Below are positions 1 through 44,319 of a stretch of 64,000 nt of DNA, in pieces. This DNA is from Cristatella mucedo (Eukaryota > Bryozoa > Phylactolaemata > Cristatellidae). Numbering within the stretch: the first letter of the stretch is position 1; every line of letters begins with the position of its first letter. The translations under genes and the position numbers were made by a program. The notes beneath the pieces were generated by a model. That model was not told where the DNA came from. It worked only from the letters and a program-made list of their open reading frames with translations, and did not search any database. Location: assembly GCA_009760855.2 (NCBI GenBank), contig WPIO01000002.1, positions 14,442,001 through 14,506,000 of the forward strand. Direction: 5' to 3'.

Positions 1-603
1 CGTGAATAGTCTCATACATTGCAACCGTATTTAAAAGATTGCTAGGGCTAGATGGCATTTAAGAAAAAAAGGCAGGTCTGCGTCAAAATATAGCACCTAC
101 TCTTTAAACCAGTCTATACAATTTTTTTTCTCTAGGTAGTCGATGTCATTTCGTAATTGCGTATGGCTCAAATGTACAGAATATGACCACTACTCCCTGC
201 CAACTTTGCTTTTGTATCCAGGACATTAATTACCTTGAAATTAACCCATTTCCTATATGAAAGCTGAATTATTCGCGTAATTTGGTTAGCATCTGATACA
301 GAAAGCACACCAAAACATCAAAATTAAGAGGTCAATACAAAAATGTTCAGTCAGAAATGAGTAGACGTTGTAGATTTTACCGACTTACTGCATACTGCTT
401 CCACCAACAAACCCCCAAACGTAGTCCAACATCGGGCTTTCGTTAGCCTGTCCTTGTTAATGACTTTTTCAAGTCCGCTATATCCTGGCAACAGCGCTCG
501 CCTCGCACCTCTGAGTAAGCTAGCCTTTTCTCCTTGAATTGATCAAGATGGCCACCAATGATGTGGAGTTTGAGGGACATTCTGCAGACCATTTCAGCAA
601 ATT

Positions 604-750
604 TATAAATAAATTTCATCTAAATAGCACCCTAAAAGAACTTTCGTGCACTTTACATATGCCATGGGGCTCGAGCCCACGACCTCGGTCATCAAATACG
701 TTCACCTTGATCTTGGACTAGGCGAGCACCTTCACCACTGGTCCGACCCA
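604..750 (-). mobile_element. SINE-A copy (longer variant)
   Basis: Minus strand: box A-like GGACCAGTGGTGAAGGTGC, box B-like GGGCTCGAGCCCC, then CATATGTAAAGTGCACG and the TTCTTTTAGGGTGCTAT half-hairpin. This variant has about 25 extra bases between the boxes (AAGGTGAACGTATTTGATG). Confidence 0.85.
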
Positions 751-3658
751 GCGTGGCAAGTTCCTTATGAGAGCTTGAACCAACTACTCATAGTTTTCCG
801 CTCTGCTATTTAATTAAAAGCCGTGAACCACTGCAAAGAAACCTTTGAAAGCCAATTTCCAAGTCCAGCTCAGCTTCTTGTTGAATTCGTCCCATTCAAC
901 CATTTTTTTTATCTGTGGTCCGAATAAAAGACAAAAGTTTGAACTTTGCCTCCGACGGCTGCGAAAGGACAAGTTGCAGGTACTTGACAGCAGCTGACGA
1001 CTCATTTTCCGGAGTCGTGGTAAGCTGCTCGGCGGAGCTAAGCTTCATACGCAGCGATAGCATCGGCGCCCTCCAACCGTCTATCAGTGGCTCCCACTTT
1101 GTGTTGCCCTTTCTTCTGTCGAGCTTGGAGCTCGATTCACTGCTGCCAGTCATTTTTATGAAAATGCAACTTGGTTACAAAAGGAAACTCGGTGAAACTC
1201 CCACTGGAAGCCCGTCCCGCTTAGAAGACCATCGGGAATGACGCCTTTTTGAAGTCCCCAATGTGACCTATCCGTCACTTTCGCCATACTTTCAGGCACT
1301 GAGAAGCATCTTTAAAGCTGTAGTTCACTTCGAGGTTCGCAGAGTGATCAATAGACACTTACTCTTTGTACGAAGCAATGCGGATTTAAGGCATCTGGAT
1401 TAGCTGTCTGTGAATGAGCAACATTCACTTGGGTTGCAGGAAATTCGTATAGCCTCGAATAGACCAGCCACATTGTTGCAGGAGCACAGCCCATCCTGCA
1501 GACTGACCGAAGAAGTTGGAAAATGTTTGAGATGCTATCTCTGATCTGCTATTTTCCCACTTTCATCATTTAATGAGTTCCACTTTTCGAGCCTCGATGA
1601 TAATGACTCAGATTGAACTTGCTAGGATCAGGGTCTACGATCTGATCATTGACGTCTTTCTGGGTGGGAGAGTTTGGATTTTTTCTCAGCCACATCATTG
1701 AAATTAAAATCTGGATCTGTAATCTCTTATCTCGCTATATCATATCTTGCTATATATTATATACTTGTGTGTGTGTGTGTAATATCTTATCTCGCTATAT
1801 TAAAGCTCTTATATCTCGCTGTCTGATTTGAAGCTCTTGCCTGAAAATAGCCGATTCCACTCTGGAAGGACGTGTACAGAGAGCTAAGAACGATATGCTA
1901 CTAGAGCGATAGATGAAGGAATGTGATAAGTCCGCCTAAGCCTCATCAATTCGAGTAGCGGCATAAAATGTGCGAACCAGACGTCCGTACCCTGCCAAAT
2001 AGCATAACCAGAGATTCGCGAAACATTATGATCCTGACCAAAGAAGTAAGGTATCGATGGATCAAGTTAGTTTTTACTTCTTAATGCATAAAGGATTAGG
2101 AAAACACTTCGTACCGAAGGACAAAAACTGAAATCTGTTACCTAGCTTTAATCATCCCGATATTTTCGCACTGAAATGCTGACGTGGGCATTGGCTGTTC
2201 AACATCAATTCTGCTCTGCCAGCGCCCAGCCACACCATTAGCTCACCCGCACTAGTATTTCATTTCCCCTTTGATAGAACGGAGACGCTTTAGGAGCTCT
2301 CTTCAACACTTCCCATCATTTGCATTTTTGGTGGCTGCATGTCCTTAAATTCTTTTACCAAGCAAATTCTCTTCATCGAAAAAACGCAAACTCGACCAAA
2401 AGCTACGACTAGTACCGCAGGCGAGGAACAGCAATTAACTTGTTGGCTGCAATTGTGACGTTCTGATAGATGTCAAGGTTTCTCAGCAAGTGTTGCATCT
2501 AAGAGATCTCTTGCTGTCTCCTCCAAGGGGGACACTGTCTGCTAATATAAGTACATCTAAAGGAAGTACACTGCCCATACCTCCAAACTTTTTCTACGAA
2601 CCGCTCTCGGATTATAGAAGTGCTTGTCTACCGAGAGCAGTCACCGAGCACACTTACTGAGGAATGCCAAGTGCATCTCTGTAGTGGAGTTCTACAAAGG
2701 GTCAGATCAGTCGGCAGCAAACATCGCTCGCAATTACTGAAAGAATCAGTATTTATATTTGGACTTAAAAACTGCATCAATCGCACAAATGCATCAAATC
2801 GCAAGTCAAACAAATGAGCTCTGAAATATGCCGCCGACCTGTTAAATTAAAGGGAGGTCACAGCTCCATTCTGAATTATTGGCACACAACTTAACGCACC
2901 TTCTTTATGGCAGATGCTGGAGCTAGTGGAACCGAAGTGACACCCCAATGCAACTCTACTGACCCGCAGCATAAACGCTGGTACTAGCAGCACCAATGCA
3001 CGCTCCAATGGCGACAGTAGTTGAACAGGCAGTAATGACGAGCTAACATACCTTAAGATAATAAGTCCACATCCATAGCGTAGTGAAGCCTGTTCGATTG
3101 AGACGGATGACGGTAACAGACATCCAGCATCAGCCATGGCATACAGCAGCTCTTACGACGCCCGGAGCACCACCGAACTGCTAACCGGTGCAAAGGAGGG
3201 GGAGCAAAACTACCGCCCGGCTCAACGCCTAAGCTCAACTCACTGCAAAATAGTGCATGCCTTGGGCTGTTCTACCGCCTAACCTTGGAATATAACACAA
3301 GCGATTCCTATTCATTGCAATTCAGAAACCTCGAATAATATTTCGGCTATTGCCCAACATCCGGCATAGAAGAGATTGAACGGAATAATTGTATATTTTG
3401 AAACAGACAGCTGCATTTAGCGATGGCACAGCAGCAGACCTCATTGTTTGAAAGCAAAGGGCCACTCGAGGATCTAGGACATTGGCTCGTAACAAATGTG
3501 CAGCAGCTGCTGCAGCACTAAGGTGAAGTAGCTGCCGAACCATTTGCTTTGCGATATCGCATTCACCAGGCCACACGGTGGCCAAGCATTTGCCGGGGCC
3601 TGCAAACTTTGGTGGTACTGGCGAAATGTCAACAAAAGTCCACAAGATGGGTTGGGCA
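751..3658. other. Unassigned flank downstream of SNRNP40
   Basis: Must contain the SNRNP40 3' UTR next to 3658. Short open frames on both strands have no recognisable domain. A small GT run at 1766-1780 lies among repeated TCTTATCTCGCTATAT units (1722-1822). Nothing else seen; 1-600 is likewise empty. Confidence 0.5.
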
Positions 3659-19616
<15,958 letters not shown>

Positions 19617-20094
19617 TGGAAGCCGGCGACCGGCAACCGTAAATTCCGCGAGGCTAGCCGGATGTTAATATCCCACAATGCACCTTCGTACCTGCGCGGT
19701 TATCTGTGATCGGCGTGTATGCGGCACGGAGCGCCGGCAATAGACCTTGTTACCCAGTCGAGAGATACTGGTGAGAAACAAATGCGCGACGGTTGATCAA
19801 TGTTGTTCGTATGGTTTTAAGTGCCAAGTTGCAGAAGAGCTCGTGGCTTTCACTCTTTGTTCGCGTCTACTCGGTGGTCGCCCTGTGAACACGGCGCTGT
19901 GCTTAGTTGCTAGCTGACTTCGGGTTTGCCCTCAGGGTTCGTTTATGCTGCCCTGCATAACCGAGCGATTGGCGCTCCAAATCGCTTGATCTATCAGCAT
20001 CCGGAGCAGTACTCGTTTTGCTACACCAGTTGCCTTCACCTTCAGCAGCAAGTTAGAGGTAAGGGTAAAGGTCTGTATGGATCTGGCGAATCTA

Positions 20095-20096
<2 letters not shown>

Positions 20097-20133
<37 letters not shown>
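20097..20133. repeat. TC microsatellite
   Basis: About 18 CT units in the SNRNP40/LIPT1 spacer. Confidence 0.93.
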
Positions 20134-20137
<4 letters not shown>

Positions 20138-20651
20138 CTCATTTATGTCCCTCCCTACCCTCTTTCTTTCACTTTTTTCTACCTTGCTTTTTGAGACTGC
20201 ACGCGGAATCATGGAGCTACGCATTCGTACGAGCACGAGGAACGTTTCGGATCTCACTCCTTCTCAGACTATGTGCCGCTTGGCGTTTGCTCCCGACCTC
20301 GAGCTTCTGGTATTGTATTACCAGCTTCTCAATTGCCTTTATCAAAAAGAATTAACATACGCCTAATTCTGGTCGCCGGTCAAGTTCGCAGGCGAATCCT
20401 GGATTAGCAGAGGGGCTGGACCGTGTTCGTACCTGAGCTGTCAATCATAGGAAGCTGATGAGGGTTTGCTGTGGGACCAGGCCGACCGAGGCACTTATTC
20501 AGGTCGGTCCTTTGGGGGCAGGGCCAACTGGCCCTGTACATCATGTATCATGCATGACCTGTTTGCCTTTGGCTGGTTCAAGATGCTTCTAACGATATAT
20601 CGTTAAAAGGATCTTGAACTTCAGTTGCTGCTAATTAGGAAGCCTGTAAAG

Positions 20652-20652
<1 letters not shown>

Positions 20653-20704
<52 letters not shown>

Positions 20705-20718
20705 AGAGAGAGAGAGAG
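20653..20718. repeat. AT microsatellite followed by AG
   Basis: About 24 AT units then a short AG run. Confidence 0.93.
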
Positions 20719-20724
20719 TCCCAG

Positions 20725-20870
20725 ATGTAACTGATTTCCGTCTGACACCACAAAGCCCCAAGGACTAAGTGGCTGTTAAGCTGAAGAGTTTTCTATAGTG
20801 CACCCAAACCTAAGGGGCTATCGGTGCACATATGGTATTCAACAGACTCCATCTCTCATCCTTAAGGTCT
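20725..20870 (-). mobile_element. LINE-A 3' UTR fragment
   Basis: Minus strand carries GGCTTTGTGGTGTCAGACGG, the same terminal block as LINE-A near 26395. Abuts an AT/AG microsatellite. Confidence 0.55.
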
Positions 20871-21578
20871 AACAGAGGTTCTGTTCCAGTCAGCTTCTCA
20901 ATGTGGTCGGAGTTTGGCAGGTCAGCTCCTAAACAGCACTAGCTTGAAGGCTGACCTTGGCGGGGTAGCTTATTTAGAGGCCAGTTGTTTACATGCCGTT
21001 GAGACCGAGGCTATTATATGGCAGTAGTGTTAGGCTGTGTTAGCATCGGTTGTTAAAAAAACTTCCCGAGAGAAAAAATGAGATTAGCTGGCCCCTTAGG
21101 CTTGAGTTTGCTTGATCTTGTAAGAGCAGTTTAGTCCTTAAGTATTGATATTGCTCACCTAACCGTGAAGTAGTGCTCGAAGGAGGCCTGCATCACCAAG
21201 TCCGTCTGAGTGCTCTCACTGTTGACTATGTGTCGGTGTGTGTTCGTACTCGAAATCTGGTAAAGCTGCTCTTGCATGGGTTTATTTTGCCTTGCTGGCT
21301 GTGTCACTACAACTGATGGGTACTGACCGAGTGTGCTGACTGCTAATGCAATAGATCTGCCACTTTATTGGGCGGGCAATCAGTCATAATCAGTGCAGCT
21401 TCTGACACTGTTCACTTTTTACCACTGCTAGTATGGCATATGACCAGCCATCGACTGTATGCAGTACAAACTCAAGTGCAGTTTGTACTAGCTGAGCTCA
21501 CTATTTGCCTCCCTTTTGCCACTTAATCGCTGATTGGCTGAAGGGATGGCTGGAGTTGTTGCTTGGATCAGTGGGCAT

Positions 21579-21581
<3 letters not shown>

Positions 21582-21668
<87 letters not shown>
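21582..21668. repeat. TC microsatellite
   Basis: About 43 CT units, about 550 bases before the LIPT1 start codon. Confidence 0.95.
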
Positions 21669-21670
<2 letters not shown>

Positions 21671-21673
21671 CCC

Positions 21674-21798
21674 TGTTTTGGCCCTGGGGTAAGATGCTCG
21701 TCTTTGACAACCAAGTGCCTGGACTCGGAACCTTCACCATATGTAAAGCACCTGAAAAGAGATTAACTTTTCTTAGGGTGCTATGCAAATGAATTGTG
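21674..21798 (+). mobile_element. SINE-A copy, diverged head
   Basis: TTTTGGCCCTGGGGTAAGAT head, GGACTCGGAACC box B region, then GTAAAGCACCTGAAAAGAG and TTTTCTTAGGGTGCTATGCA. Follows directly on a long TC repeat. Confidence 0.75.
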
Positions 21799-22222
21799 TA
21801 TTGTTCTCTCATTCTGCCTCGCTTTCTTTCTGTCTGTACGGCAGCTTACCTAAGTCATTGAAGCAATCATTCAAAGAAACTGCTGTGGACAGAATGCTCA
21901 CTCTTAGTGAGCTGTAACTAGCTTATTGACTTTCACTGAATATCTTAATCTTCTCTTCGTGTAAATGCAGGTATTGGCTTCTCGTGACCAGCCTCTTGCT
22001 GCATTTTTTTCACGATTGCATTCCACACGTTTTCTTGCTTACGTTTTATGAGCAAGCTGCCTTGACCCATCCCACAGCAGTAGCAGTGGCATAGGTTGTC
22101 AGCAGCACAATTATGTTCTTAAGTGTGCTATGTTTTGTGTTTAGCTAAGTTGTTTTATTTATTGTAGGCTTCATACCACTGTCTCTTTGGGCACATGTTG
22201 CAGCTGTCAGTGATTGCTTGCG

Positions 22223-37669
<15,447 letters not shown>

Positions 37670-38044
37670 CCATCGACCGGTCAACTGAAAATCGACTGTA
37701 TCATCATTCGTTGCTGCTGAGTGCTTAGAACAATTCCTCTTCGAGGGAGAATGAGTGATATGCTGAAGTGGCTTTCGGTTGTGCTGTAGAGCAAAAGCTG
37801 CAGTTGACCGAATGTCAGTCTAAATGCCAGAACCCGTCTTCAGGTTGACAATATAGTTGATACTACGGTTGCTGCATCTCTTGTACAAGCAGTTGCATGT
37901 GATTTGTTTGATCAGCAATCGGCTTTTGAAAGTGAGTCCCATAATCTTTTACAGTGGCATATCTGCATTAAAGAATTTCACTACTAAGACGTTTCACGGC
38001 TTTCAGTATCATGAAGTTACTGACATTTGTTTAGCATCCAAAGA

Positions 38045-38640
38045 AAACTAAATCACTTTCTTAGCACTTTATATGTGGTGGCTGGAAAAGAAGCATATCA
38101 GTTGGTTAGTGGTAACCGGACAGTGTCAGCTTATATAAGCATACAAAGGACGATTCGCACTGACTGAACTTAGGCTGTAGCATGTGGATTTTAGCAGCTT
38201 TTTTAAATGTCAAAGCAGGGGGTGGGAGTTACTTAAGTCGGTAGTGCATTCCAAGCGTTAGGAGCATACGAATTGAAGGCATGGTATCCAAAGGATTTGA
38301 GGCTGGTTCTTGGTACAGCTAAACAACTAAACAAGTCAAAAGGGCAGGTGCTATGCCAAGTATTTTCGGTAGTTAGGCTAGAGCAAGAGTAAAAAGTGGC
38401 CTAAAAGTGAGAGGTAGAACCTCAAAGGTGATACATTACTTGTTTCGCAGCGAGTGCAGGTCGATGAGAAGTGGAATAGTGTGGCAGTTGCGATATTCAC
38501 GACAGACTAGCCTTAGCCTATCTGCAGCTTTGCACAAACTGTAAACGTCTTACTACACAGGGAAGAAGACCTGGTAGTCGTGAGATACAGAAGTTTAGTT
38601 GGGAAGTCACAAATGCTTAAAGGTTAGAATGTCTGCAATG
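38045..38640 (-). mobile_element. LINE-B 3' end
   Basis: Minus orientation: hairpin remnant at 38045-38090, 3' UTR, then the block corresponding to KSFGxxAFNSYAPNAWNALP and the region up to the LVQ...ADRLRLVC segment. Decayed. Just downstream of LIPT1. Confidence 0.75.
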
Positions 38641-39928
38641 CATGCTGAAAGGGAGCTGATGGAGTTGACATGCTGGAAGGCACCGAGGTATCAAAGCGTG
38701 GATACAGCTGAGTGTCATCTGCATGATTACGAAATCCTAGATTCTGCATGTCTGTCGATTAAATCGCCAAGAGAATGCGTGCAAATTAAGAAAATTTGGC
38801 GAAGCACAGATCCGTGGACACGTTATTTATTACAAGTTCTCTGGATGACGGTTGACATCTAAGCTCCGAAATCTCCCAGTGAGGCTAGCTGTTGCAGTGC
38901 AGTGCCAATGATGCTCAGCCGAGATCATAGGCGATCAAGAATGACTTGATCACTAGTACTATTCTGCTGAGAGATCCAGGAAAACCAGGAGAGTGACTCT
39001 GCCTGAATCTGTGATCATCTCTACGACCTTACTGAACTTAATAGCTATGTTGGATGATTATTTCCTGCTGTAGACTGTATAATCTCTGCTTATAGTGGAT
39101 TTGTTATCCATCGACCCTTTCATGTATTTGCATTACCACCTCGGAGTAGGAGCTTGAGGACTAAGCTTAATTTTCAAAACAAAATGATCAAAATAACTCC
39201 AACTGATTGATTTATTGATCTAACTTTCTGTAGTCTAAGACTAGATAGAATTAAATGGCCTTTCTGCGACTTGAATTACAGAAGCTCAATAATAAGCTTA
39301 TAATGTTAACTTATACCAGAGGTTGGTAGAGCTGATTCGTCATACTGGCGGAGAAGAATTTTTATATTGAATCGATTGAAAGCAAGCTATAATCAGAGAT
39401 GAAGCAGTATACTTCTAAGAAGATGTATCCGTAGCAGTCTTATGTTGCAACAGCTCCGATCATCGAGAGCATGTTGAAACTGAAGGCACTGCTGCTACAC
39501 CTACATATGCAAGAGAAATCGCAAAGCGGTTCTATTCTTTAGAACACCATAATTATTTTACTGGTTAGTCTTTCTTCCAGGTGCAACGCATTTGAGTAAG
39601 TTTAGAGCATGATTACAGAGAGATCCGGAGTCTAAATGAAAAGCGATATCATAAAGGTGTTTGTGATACGACAAGCTTTAGTAGCGAAAGAATGCTGTAG
39701 GCCCAACAACAATAATCAGAACTTGCATGCATTTCGCCGAAAGTTGTCCTAAAAAGCTAGTTGGTTGTCGAGTTGCTTCCAGTACAATCAAGCCACCTAT
39801 CATTCGACCCCTGCGAGCCTCGTTTCACATCCGACTCCCTTAATTCCTTGCTGCCTGTATTGATGGTATTCGCGTTTGCATGGTAAGTAACTTCCCGAAG
39901 CTTAATGATTATAAGATCAATTAAAATA

Positions 39929-40076
39929 CCACTCATTTATGTGGCGCCCTACGGAAACTTAGTCTCTAATCAGTCGCTTAACATATGCCATAGAGCTCGA
40001 GCCCACGACCTCGGAGATTAAATACATTCACCTTGACCTTGTTTGAGATGAGCAGCTTAACCACTGGGCCAAACCA
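39929..40076 (-). mobile_element. SINE-A copy (longer variant)
   Basis: Head TTTGGCCCAGTGGTTAAGCT, box B GGGCTCGAGCTC, same 25-base insert as the copy at 604-750, and a decayed hairpin. Confidence 0.8.
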
Positions 40077-40199
40077 GCACTCTAATAGTTTAATGCAAAT
40101 CAAGCGACGATCGTAAGTTGGAAGGTCTAGCTAGCCCTTGAGATTGGTTAGGCTACCATCACTGCATTTACCCGAGCTCGTGATCGAAGCGTACTACTC

Positions 40200-40900
40200 A
40201 AAAATTACTTCGTTAGGTGAACAATCTCCTCCAGAGTAAAGCCAGCCTACTTTCAGCTGAGGAACAGCGCCAAAATCACAGTCTCTTGGATAAGAGTATA
40301 ATAGCAAAACGAATTCACTCGTTTGCGAAATATGTAGACTATTGCCACTCTCTATATTCGGGGATCTCGGCTTGTGCCCTTCACCGTCTGCAACTGATAG
40401 AAACATTACAAGGTCCTTCCTCAGCGACACAGCTTCCACATCACGCTACATCTGTCTGAGCTTCACTTGCTCTCTATCAAGCATAGAATCAATTTCAAGA
40501 TCCTCAGCCTGGCTTACAGGTCACTTCCGTCGAAAGCACTATCCTAACGTACCGGACATCCTCCACTTCCAGCCTCGAGCTCTCGCTCTGCCCGCACCTG
40601 GGCAGCCGGTCATCTCGCGGTGCCTGGCACTAAACTGAAATCTTTGGTGACGGAGCCTCCAGCTTGGGTGCACCAAAAGTATGGAGTTCAGTACACGCTA
40701 CGGTCGCTACCTACAATGACCTTGCATCGTTTTAGTCTCAGCTCAAGACTCACCTGTTCACCAGTGCAGCTTCCCAGCGGCCCCCCCCCCTGCGAACTTG
40801 TATTTTCGTTCAGTCTTCAGCTTTTCCTTCGTATGCAGTACATGATTATGTGAATGTTACTCGCCAGCTTTACTACCCAGCGGCCACGCAACGGAAGTGA
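40200..40900 (+). mobile_element. LINE-C 3' end, decayed
   Basis: Reads SGISACALHRLQLIETLQ, then in another frame NRINFKILSLAYRSLPSK, TKLKSLVTEPPAWVHQKYG and the ATGCAGTACATGATTATGTG mark. Multiple frame changes; the terminal hairpin is missing, cut off by a SINE-A copy at 40908. Confidence 0.7.
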
Positions 40901-40907
40901 ATAAATA

Positions 40908-41040
40908 AAACTCATTTGTATCACACCTTAAGAGAACTTAGTCTCTATTCAGACGCTACAGATATGTCGCGGGGCTTGAGTCCACGACCTCAGTCATCAA
41001 ATATATACACCTTGACTAAGGACGAGGTGAGCACCTTAAC
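40908..41040 (-). mobile_element. SINE-A copy (longer variant)
   Basis: TTAAGGTGCTCACCTCGTCC, GTGGACTCAAGCCCCGCGAC, then the hairpin half TTCTCTTAAGGTGTGATACA. The first bases of the head are lost. Confidence 0.78.
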
Positions 41041-41423
41041 TTCATGTTTGCATTAACACCCTTGGCTACATACCCTAGGGTTGGACGTATCGATAATGCA
41101 AAAGCAAATGTCATCAAGATCAGGCCATTGTCTTTAGTCGATTCTCTCGAGGTGAGTGTATAGTGCCTCGATAGAGATTAATTTCACTTTAGAACGCTTT
41201 AGTAACACCAGCTATTATTAATACATCATAGGTACAAGTGTGCAAAATGCATGCACCCTAGGATGAGCACGTTTTAATAGGAAACGAGCTGTTGCGTGCG
41301 CCTACGGGTTCTGCTGTTGTAACTAGCGAAGCGCCTTGACACGGATGTACATGCCTCACCTGTGGCCAATAGTTAAGCCATTGACGCAGCGGAGCGTCAG
41401 GCCACTAATGAATATATAAAAAA

Positions 41424-41553
41424 TATAATTCATTTGTATAGCGACCCAAGAGAACTCAATCTCTATTCAGGCGCTGCACATATGCCTCGGGGCTCGAGCC
41501 CACGACCTCAGCCGGGCCTTGGTCGGAGCGAGCACCTTAACCGCTGAACCAAA
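41424..41553 (-). mobile_element. SINE-A copy, well kept
   Basis: Head TTGGTTCAGCGGTTAAGGTG, GTCGTGGGCTCGAGCCCCGA, CAGCGCCTGAATAGAG and TTCTCTTGGGTCGCTATACA. Useful for a family consensus. Confidence 0.88.
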
Positions 41554-42845
41554 TAAGCTCGAATGTTAGATTTCTTGTCGTCTTCTATGATTAATCGAGC
41601 TCTCGTGTAAGTAGCATGCCTTGAGAGTAATAAATGTAGAGTCTCGTTTACCACTCACGTTCACCCACTGTGTCTCCATGAGACTCCCACAAGGCCTTAA
41701 GCCGCCGGAGCCACTGTTGTACAACAGAGCAGCCGGCGATGGCTATACAACTCATGCGGGGGGGGGGGCTGAGGCTTCAGGTTTTGTGTTTGCTCTCATT
41801 GGCCCCAAGCAATCACTTCGGAAATTTCCAGCTCTTCTGAGCCCTCCTAAGCTAGGAAAATTTAATAGGAAACATTTGCACACAAATGTGACTAATAAGC
41901 GACTATTAGGAAATTTCGTCGTTGTTATGTAGACCATCTCAATTGTCTGAGGTCACGTCGCAGCATCCTTTAGGATGTACACCATCAAAACCCGTCAGCA
42001 AATTCACATGGCTTCCTGAGAAAAAGTTCTTCAAATTTTGTCGACTGCTTTAATGAGGAAATTAAATGCATACTGCGTTATCGTTCAGAGTTCTACATGT
42101 TAACTGGTTCTCAAGGGAATTCGCAGCTATCATCGGGTTACTAATAAAGACCCGCAATCGAGCTACTGTTGCATTTATTCGGATTGCGTTTCACTGGAAC
42201 GACTGATAGTGTTAGCTAAGACTTTTGAGCGAGTCTCCAGTATTTGTTTCCTGGTATCGTGGTAAGCCCACTTCTTGGAATATGCTGGCCATGCATGGCC
42301 GAACGTCTACCTAATCCAGAGCAAGAGCATTGGCATTGGCATTTCCACCAATTATCACCAAACAGAATTATTTAGCTGCATGAGACTTTCTTATCTAGTG
42401 CAAGCTCCTGGCTATGTCTTGTTATTGGTAACAAAATGTAATTACCTACAAAACATTTCACCTAGTTAACACACACACGGCTAATCTTGTACGGGCTTAC
42501 GTTCAGCCCTTATAAGATGTACGAAGGCAGCTACAGGCAACTGACGGTCACATCAAGAAAATTTTTTGATTTGATGAACTTACTGAAACAACAAATAGAA
42601 GCGAGAGACACGTCTTGTACCTCTGGAATATCGTTGCAGTTACAGATAGCATGAGCCCACGAGCAGTTGGTCCCCCCGAAGTTATACGTCGCTGGATACC
42701 TACGGCGCCGCCCACAGCCAGCAGGTCTTCCACATTGTCTGACATAGGTCAGCTAATGGATGGAAGAATTTTGTTGTCTCATTTATCGATCGAAGAACTA
42801 ACGCGAATTGCCAGCGTTTATTTTTTTCGTTCGGGTGACATGTTC

Positions 42846-42908
42846 GCCGTGGATGACATGTATCCTATCCATCGCCCGGCGATGTATAGGATACATGTCA
42901 TCCACGGC
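42846..42908. repeat. 63-base near-perfect palindrome
   Basis: Arms 42846-42868 and 42886-42908 are exact reverse complements (23 bases, GCCGTGGATGACATGTATCC ...); the centre CATCGC/GCGATG continues the pairing with one mismatch and a three-base loop. Confidence 0.93.
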
Positions 42909-44319
42909 CATATGTATTCCAGAAGGGACAAAGACTACTATGGCGATGGAGATTTTAGTCAGCTAATCCACATGGTATTAAGCAGTTTGGCAGGTTTCCT
43001 AATTAAAACTTCAGCTGCACGTACGCTATCGAATGCAGTAGCGAACTTGCCCTTGTTTCATTAAGCAGTCCAACTAGCCGCCCCTTAAGCTGACAGTATC
43101 AGGCCGAGTATATTCAGTCTCTTTCATGGACTTTGATTGGCTTGACCTGTCGTCGAATTGAACTAGGGTAGATTCCGCAGGCTGGCGGTAAATGGAAATG
43201 ACCCCACGGCCCCGAACTCGGCGCGAATGTAGCTGCCATTGGCTGCAGCAGTTGCAGCAGCCGAAGCTCAGGCTAGGGCCGAGGAGTGGTCCACTTTCCT
43301 CTTTCACAAATGTAGTCGTGCCAGCAATCCTACAAGCCGACTGTTCAGTTGACAATTAAGGGAAGCTTATCCTTTGAGGTTGAAAGCTTGATATTTCAGC
43401 TTTAATCCAGTCATATATTAGCTAGGCTGAAATACTTGTTTCCTTTTAGTTAATGAGGAGAAAGCCCAGCGAGAGAACTAATTCAGCCTCAACCACTAAG
43501 CGGTGGCTAAGCAAGTAAGATCGCTAGGATGCACTTGTAGTTTATGTAACGTTTAGACGTTTATGGTGCCTCATAGCTGAGACTGGTGATCTTAAAGGTA
43601 CTGCCGTAGCCATAGTCAGATGTCGAACGGACGTTGGGCTTTGTGGCTCCTTACAACTGGGAGGCTGCCGTTTGTTACTTCTACGTCCAAACAGCAGCGT
43701 TTCTGTCCTCTCTCTCTCTCTCTCCTTTTCGTTCGCTCTCGAAATCTTGCCGTCACATTTTTTTTCTTGTAGATTGGCCCATTAGTAGCGTTAATGCACC
43801 TGCCTTGGTGAAAGCTACCTCGTAACATTTAATAGCAATTCGGAATACTTTGCACCATTTTCAGCTACAGTGCTGACAGTATGCCGTGCTATTTTTAGGC
43901 AACCAAATTCCTGAATATCCCTATCGTGCATTTACCAAGCTATTACGCGCTATTGTCGAGCGACGTGCAAATTGTCTATTGCAATGTTATCATCGGTTCT
44001 TTACCTAGTCGGCCGAAGAGGACGCGAAGACAAGACGGTGTCAGCAAGGTGAGCATCAGCATCTGAGTCTTTTATGAGGCTCTCATTTGTCATTCAAAAA
44101 CCGGCAAGCTATGACGAGGACCGGCAGCATTGTGCCTGTGGTCGAATTCAGTCATTGTTTTTACATGCAATCGTAAGCTGCCGCCGTCGAGCTAGCAATG
44201 GGCGCATTCAGGTACTCACGCATCTCGCCCTTTCTAGCCTTCGCCTAGACATTCCTAAAACCAAGTCTCCCCCCCCGTCTGAACCATTTCTGATGAGTCA
44301 TCGACGCGTTTACAATCAC

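Larger units (their letters stand above)
19617..22222. promoter_or_regulatory. Divergent SNRNP40/LIPT1 spacer
   Basis: Holds the promoters of both genes by position: SNRNP40 leaves on minus at 19616 and LIPT1 enters on plus at 22223. The first few hundred bases (about 19617-19920) are free of repeats and richer in CpG than their surroundings, so the start sites probably lie there, with LIPT1 having a non-coding first exon. From 20097 on there are TC and AT microsatellites, a LINE-A 3' end and a SINE-A copy. No TATA box or factor site is claimed. Confidence 0.45.

Noticed and set aside
42615-43064. 149-codon plus-strand open frame across the palindrome
   Set aside because: The palindrome forces self-complementary codons, and the opposite strand frame at 42745 looks at least as protein-like; neither can be supported.
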